From Haloplanus rubicundus (lineage in GTDB: Archaea; Halobacteriota; Halobacteria; Halobacteriales; Haloferacaceae), in NCBI RefSeq assembly GCF_003342675.1, contig NZ_CP031148.1, positions 2,480,001-2,544,000 on the forward strand: a stretch of DNA of 64,000 bases, in the 5' to 3' direction. Position numbers and translations under genes: made by a program. Numbering within the stretch: position 1 is the first letter of the stretch; every line of letters starts with the position of its first letter. The notes beneath the pieces were generated by a model that worked only from the letters and a program-made list of their open reading frames with translations, was not told the DNA's origin and did not search any database. Below, one piece after another: positions 60,748 to 64,000 of the stretch.

Positions 60748-60823
60748 GACGGGTTCTCGTACGCCAGTACCGGTGGGTCGCCGAGAGGGTCGGGCGAACC
60801 ACCGGTGAACCGTTACAGTATCA
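60748..60823. repeat. 85-bp-class two-level palindrome, copy e
   Basis: Inner stem TACCGGTGGGTCGCCGA / CGGGCGAACCACCGGT is intact; the right end reads GTTACAGTATCA, the left end is eroded (GACGGGTTCTCGTA). TCA at 60821-60823 is the stop codon of the minus-strand gene that follows. Confidence 0.82.
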
Positions 60824-61849
60824 GTTCGGCGTGGTCCGCCCGGTGATCCCCGACACCCGCTCGACCGCCTGCGGCGCCAGGCGCTCGGAGTAGCCCGCCG
60901 CGAACGCCACGAGCAACAGGAGCGCCGGGGTGAGCGTCCCACCGTCGACGACGTCGATCACGCCCGCGGTGAGACCGAAATACAGCGCGACGGCCGAGAG
61001 GCTACCGATGAACACGCGGGCGAGCACCACCCCGAGCGGCGTGAAGTTCTGCGGGACGTTCGTCGACGTGGCGGTCTTCGACGCCGAGCGCACGCCGAAC
61101 AGGGCGGCGCCGAGCGCACCGACCAGCGGGACGTAGAGCACGAACGTCGGGAGCGTCACGTCCGACGCCGCGAAGGGGTTCACCTGCGTCACGCCGAACA
61201 GGAACACCGTCAGCGCGACGATGCCGAGTCCGAGCAGGTAGCGCAACTGGCGCTGGAGGTAGCGGCGCTTGGCGTGGTTGTTCTGGTTCGCCTCGTCGAC
61301 GAGGTATCGCGCCCGGATCACCGCGTGCACCGACGGGTCCCGCCGAACCTGCCCGCTCCGGTCGAGGAGGAGGTCGGAGACGGCCTCGCGCCGCCACCCG
61401 GTCAATCGATCGGTCGCCTGGCGGTGAATCTCCACGGCGCGCTCCCGAACGAGTTCCGACTCCCCGTCGCGCAGTCGGTCGTACGCCTCGTAGCCGTAGA
61501 GGTCGACGCGCCGCGCCGCGTGAAAGCAGACCCACGCCTGATCGATGTGGCCGTGCTGGAGATGTCGCGCGGACTTGTCGAGTAGCGTCTCGACGTGCGT
61601 CACGAAATCCCGGTCGACAGCCGGTTCGTCGCCTCCTCGCGATGCTTCGAGACGGTCCAGTTCGTCCAACAGCGCACCGAACTCCGCACAGTACGCCGAC
61701 AGCCGGCCGTCGAGGCGGTCGTACGCCGCGCCGCTCCCGCGGTCGTGCCACCAGTTCCGCACGCGCGCCGCGGGACCCGGCGTGTCCCGAGGTTCACACC
61801 CCTGCAAGGAGCGATGCTCGTCCGTCTCCGCCGTGGCCTCGTCGCTCAT
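60821..61849 (-). CDS. Membrane protein with helical cytoplasmic domain, unknown
   Basis: A 342-residue protein. Residues 1-200 are charged and helical (DYRxYEAYDRL-type region DLYGYEAYDRLRDGESEL, and NNHAKRRYLQRQLRYLL), then four hydrophobic segments (LGIVALTVFLFGV; LYVPLVGALGAALFGV; RVFIGSLSAVALYFGL; PALLLLVAFAAGY). Start ATG 61849 is chosen as the first with the acidic haloarchaeal N-terminus. It is bracketed by palindrome copies e and f. No function recognised. Confidence 0.72.
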   Translation of the reverse strand: MSDEATAETDEHRSLQGCEPRDTPGPAARVRNWWHDRGSGAAYDRLDGRLSAYCAEFGALLDELDRLEASRGGDEPAVDRDFVTHVETLLDKSARHLQHGHIDQAWVCFHAARRVDLYGYEAYDRLRDGESELVRERAVEIHRQATDRLTGWRREAVSDLLLDRSGQVRRDPSVHAVIRARYLVDEANQNNHAKRRYLQRQLRYLLGLGIVALTVFLFGVTQVNPFAASDVTLPTFVLYVPLVGALGAALFGVRSASKTATSTNVPQNFTPLGVVLARVFIGSLSAVALYFGLTAGVIDVVDGGTLTPALLLLVAFAAGYSERLAPQAVERVSGITGRTTPN

Positions 61850-61888
61850 ACACCAATACAATGACACTTGAAGGGATAGCCCTTCCCC

Positions 61889-61973
61889 TGATACGGAGTA
61901 TTGTACCCGGTTACCGGTGGGTCGCCGAGACGGTCCGGTGACCCACCGGGACTGACTTCCAATACCCGTATCA
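61889..61973. repeat. 85-bp-class two-level palindrome, copy f
   Basis: Outer ends TGATACGGAGTATTGTA / CCAATACCCGTATCA, inner stem TTACCGGTGGGTCGCCG / CGGTGACCCACCGG. Best preserved with copies b and g. TCA at 61971-61973 is the cetZ stop codon. Confidence 0.9.
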
Positions 61974-63137
61974 GAACAGGGGATCGAGGCCGTCCTCGTC
62001 GCCGTCGCCGCTCCACGTCAGGTCGTGCAGGCCCTCGGGCCCCTCGGATTCGATCTCCTGCATCCGGCGCTGGGCCTCGACTGCGACCCCTTTGAGTTCC
62101 TCGATCCGGGGCACGTCGGTGACCCCCGAGAACAGCACGACTGCGGCGACGTAGTCCGAGTCGAGGGGGTAGTCGCCGCCGCGGACCTCCATGCTTCCCG
62201 TCGTTTCTTCGAGCCAGCGCCGGGCGCGTTCGATCCCGCGGCGGTCGAGATACTCCGGGGGGCCGGCGACGACGAGGAGGGCGCGTTCGGCGCCCGCGAG
62301 TTCGCAGGGGAGGGTGAGCCGTCCGAGCGCGGCCCGGCGAACCGTCGACAGGACCCGGTTGGTCGCGTCACCCACGTCCGGTGCCGGCTTCCGTCTGGCA
62401 AACAGGCGCGCTTTCGGGCGCTCGACTGCCGTCGCGGCGTATCCGACCGTCGATATCCCGCCGCTTCCGAGGGTGTTGATGATCTCGCTGGCGTCGACGA
62501 CCGACTCGCCGACCGCCTGTCCCTCCGTGATTTCGCCCGCGGAGAAGAGTACGCCGAGACGGCGGGCGATCTCCACGTTGAGTCGGTCGTAGCCCGTCCG
62601 GAGGCTCTCGCCGCTCTCCCGCCACGCGTCGTTGTCGAACAGGATCAGGTTGTCCACCTGCTCGACGAACGTCAGGAACGAGCGGGCGGCGTTGAGGGCG
62701 TAGATGCTCCCCTCCGTCCGGCCAGGGAGGATACCCAACCCGTAGACGGGTTCGGCGTAGCGCCGCCGGAGTTCGCGGGCGACGACGGGCGCGGCGCCAC
62801 TTCCCGTCCCACCGCCGAGACCGGCGACGACGAGGAACGCGTCGATTTCGTGGACCGCCACCTCGTCGACGGCACCCATCACTTCGTTGATGTCCTCGCT
62901 CGCCACCTCGGCACCGAGTTCGTTGTCTGCACCGGTCCCGTGGCCCTTGAGTCGCGCCCCGCCGATCAGGATCCGGTGGTCGAGGGGAGTGGCGTCGAGA
63001 CCGACGAGGTCCGCCCGGGCCGTGTTGACCGCGATGGCGTCCGCGACGAAGCCGACGCCGGCACGGCGGTCGTACTCCATGAGCGCCTCCATCACTTTCC
63101 CTCCGGCCTGCCCGACGCCGACGAGCGCGAGTTTCAT
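61971..63137 (-). CDS. cetZ: Tubulin/FtsZ-superfamily protein CetZ
   Basis: A 388-residue GTPase of the CetZ group: LALVGVGQAGGKV at the start, tubulin signature GGGTGSG (residues 108-114), and NLILFDNDAW and RLNVEIARRLG regions typical of CetZ and not of FtsZ1/2. CetZ proteins polymerise at the membrane and shape haloarchaeal cells and motility; which CetZ paralogue is unknown. Its stop codon is the terminus of palindrome copy f. It is upstream of the membrane protein gene on the same strand. Confidence 0.93.
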   Translation of the reverse strand: MKLALVGVGQAGGKVMEALMEYDRRAGVGFVADAIAVNTARADLVGLDATPLDHRILIGGARLKGHGTGADNELGAEVASEDINEVMGAVDEVAVHEIDAFLVVAGLGGGTGSGAAPVVARELRRRYAEPVYGLGILPGRTEGSIYALNAARSFLTFVEQVDNLILFDNDAWRESGESLRTGYDRLNVEIARRLGVLFSAGEITEGQAVGESVVDASEIINTLGSGGISTVGYAATAVERPKARLFARRKPAPDVGDATNRVLSTVRRAALGRLTLPCELAGAERALLVVAGPPEYLDRRGIERARRWLEETTGSMEVRGGDYPLDSDYVAAVVLFSGVTDVPRIEELKGVAVEAQRRMQEIESEGPEGLHDLTWSGDGDEDGLDPLF

Positions 63138-63202
63138 GTGCGCGATGTGTACGTGAGGCGAAAGTATGAATCGCGGGGGTGCGCATAGGGATCATCGAAA
63201 GT

Positions 63203-63256
63203 CAGCAGCGATTCTCGCCGAGACGGTCCGGTGAGAATCGCTGGACCGTTACGATA
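63203..63256. repeat. Partial/chimeric palindrome
   Basis: CAGCGATTCTCGCCGAGAC pairs with GTCCGGTGAGAATCGCTG as a strong hairpin, followed by GACCGTTACGATAC. The loop and right side match the two-level palindromes, but the stem sequence is different, so it may be a copy that changed both arms. Confidence 0.65.
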
Positions 63257-63264
63257 CCCCCCTA

Positions 63265-63350
63265 TCATACGGGTTGTTGTACCTGTTTACCGGTGGTTCA
63301 CCGAGACGGGTCGGCGAACCACCGGTACTGACTTACAATACACCGTATCA
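63265..63350. repeat. 85-bp-class two-level palindrome, copy g
   Basis: TCATACGGGTTGTTGTA / TTACAATACACCGTATCA outside and TTTACCGGTGGTTCACCGA / CGGCGAACCACCGGTA inside. Compensating changes (GGTTC opposite GAACC) keep the inner stem paired, indicating selection for structure or repeated copying. Confidence 0.9.
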
Positions 63351-63441
63351 GTCGGTACTCCGCGGCTGGCGTCGCGAGAAGGTTTTTGCGAGGGAAGAGC
63401 GCTCCGAGAGCGGTCTTCCGCATCTTCCGGCGTGAACCGGG

Positions 63442-63564
63442 CGATGCGAGGGAAGGGATTTGAACCACGGTCGGACGTGCGTCCTCCCTGCTTCAAATCC
63501 CCTCGTGCATCTCGCTCGGCCCGTGGTGGGGCCTCGCTACGATGCGAGGGAAGGGATTTGAACC
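63442..63564. repeat. 25-bp direct repeat of the tRNA-Leu 3' end (att scar)
   Basis: CGATGCGAGGGAAGGGATTT then GAACC occurs at 63442-63466 and at 63540-63564; the second unit is the 3' end of tRNA-Leu. The 98-bp spacing suggests a collapsed integrated element at this tRNA. Confidence 0.8.
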
Positions 63565-63626
63565 CTTGGACCTCTACAGGAGCGGATCTTGAGTCCGCCG
63601 CCGTTTCCAGGCTTGGCTACCCTCGC
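63543..63626 (-). tRNA. tRNA-Leu (anticodon CAA)
   Basis: An 84-nt class II tRNA: acceptor GCGAGGG / CCCTCGC, D-arm, anticodon loop CTCAAGA giving CAA, long variable arm, T-arm GGTTCAAATC, discriminator A. CCA is not encoded. It decodes UUG. No intron. Confidence 0.96.
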
Positions 63627-63815
63627 ACGCGGTCCTCGCTTGTGCGCCCCGGTATTTGCGTCCTGTGGTTTCTCGTCCGGCGACTGTCGGGGTCCGACCG
63701 CGCCGACGGCGGCGTTCGGGAGACCGCCCGCCGGACACGTGCTCCGTCCGTCCCCCACGAGAGCCGACCGTCGGCATCCCGACACGTTTTCACCGTCCCT
63801 GCCCTCCGCGGAAGC

Positions 63816-64000
63816 ATGGCCACGACGGTCGACACACCCGACGCGGACGAGGCGTGTGCGTACTGTGAGTCGCGGATCTTCGACCACGACCCCATCTGTG
63901 TCCGCGACTGCGACGACGACTGTGGCTCGCCCACGTACTTCTGTAACTACGCCTGCCTCTCGGCGTACGTGGACGAACACGACCTCACCGCGGGCGACGC
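63816..64000 (+). CDS. Small zinc-finger-like protein (partial, runs off the end)
   Basis: From ATG 63816: an acidic start, then CAYCESRIF, ICVRDCDDDCGS and YFCNYACLSAYV, two CxxC-type pairs typical of haloarchaeal small zinc-finger proteins (DUF7576-like). The 3' end is beyond the window. It may act in protein or nucleic acid binding; no function is assigned. Confidence 0.75.
   Translation, partial: MATTVDTPDADEACAYCESRIFDHDPICVRDCDDDCGSPTYFCNYACLSAYVDEHDLTAGD

Larger units (their letters stand above)
63138..63542. other. 405-bp gap with palindromes and an att-like repeat
   Basis: No gene. It holds a partial palindrome (63203-63256), copy g (63265-63350) and the left unit of a 25-bp direct repeat of the tRNA-Leu end (63442-63466). 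Confidence 0.7.

Overview
The window is haloarchaeal chromosome (class Halobacteria; Haloplanus/Haloferax-like, genus not resolved). Coding DNA is GC-rich and proteins are acidic. It carries archaeal information genes (TFB, TFS, NAC, Dph2), the haloarchaeal tubulin CetZ, DpsA, Agl23, a type IV pilus ATPase/membrane pair and many small haloarchaea-only families. Promoters have TATA-like boxes about 27 nt before leaderless starts. Gene overlaps of the GTGA/ATGA kind are common.

Left core (1-30.6 kb): TspO, NAC and TrmI; a sarcosine-oxidase-like flavoenzyme; TFS; two MFS transporters; an enoyl-CoA hydratase; an RND/MMPL exporter; a Nudix hydrolase; a uS10 paralogue; an NhaC antiporter; an M20 amidohydrolase; a geranylgeranyl-reductase-like flavoprotein; a phosphohexomutase; Agl23; TFB; HTH regulators; PilB/PilC; a thioredoxin-reductase-like enzyme; RidA; and tRNA-Gly(UCC).

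Integrated island (30,661-51,181, about 20.5 kb): AT-richer DNA bounded by a 42-bp duplication of the tRNA-Gly 3' end, with a tyrosine integrase just inside attL. Cargo: a GNAT protein; a PD-(D/E)XK nuclease candidate; two paralogous SF2-helicase-like ATPases near the two ends; three Tat-exported beta-propeller proteins ending in dockerin-like repeats (one also with a candidate papain-like Cys/His/Asp centre); an 89-residue peptide resembling halocin C8; and small unknown genes. Half or more of the intergenic DNA is a family of structured repeats carrying the core CCTCGAAGGCTT. The island looks like an interaction/competition cassette (secreted propellers, possible bacteriocin, possible defence nuclease) rather than a virus: no capsid, packaging or replication-initiator gene was recognised.

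Right core (51.2-64 kb): dpsA; a five-gene minus-strand operon ending in a DtxR-family repressor gene, with two DtxR-type palindromes at its promoter; a 41-residue Cys4 protein; MgtC/DUF4010; a NYN-domain protein; a LOG-like protein; TrmO; Dph2; a membrane protein; CetZ; tRNA-Leu(CAA) with a nearby att-like duplication; and the start of a zinc-finger protein.

Scattered through the core, but not seen in the island, are seven copies of an approximately 85-bp two-level palindrome. Its TGATAC end often forms the stop codon of the adjacent gene.
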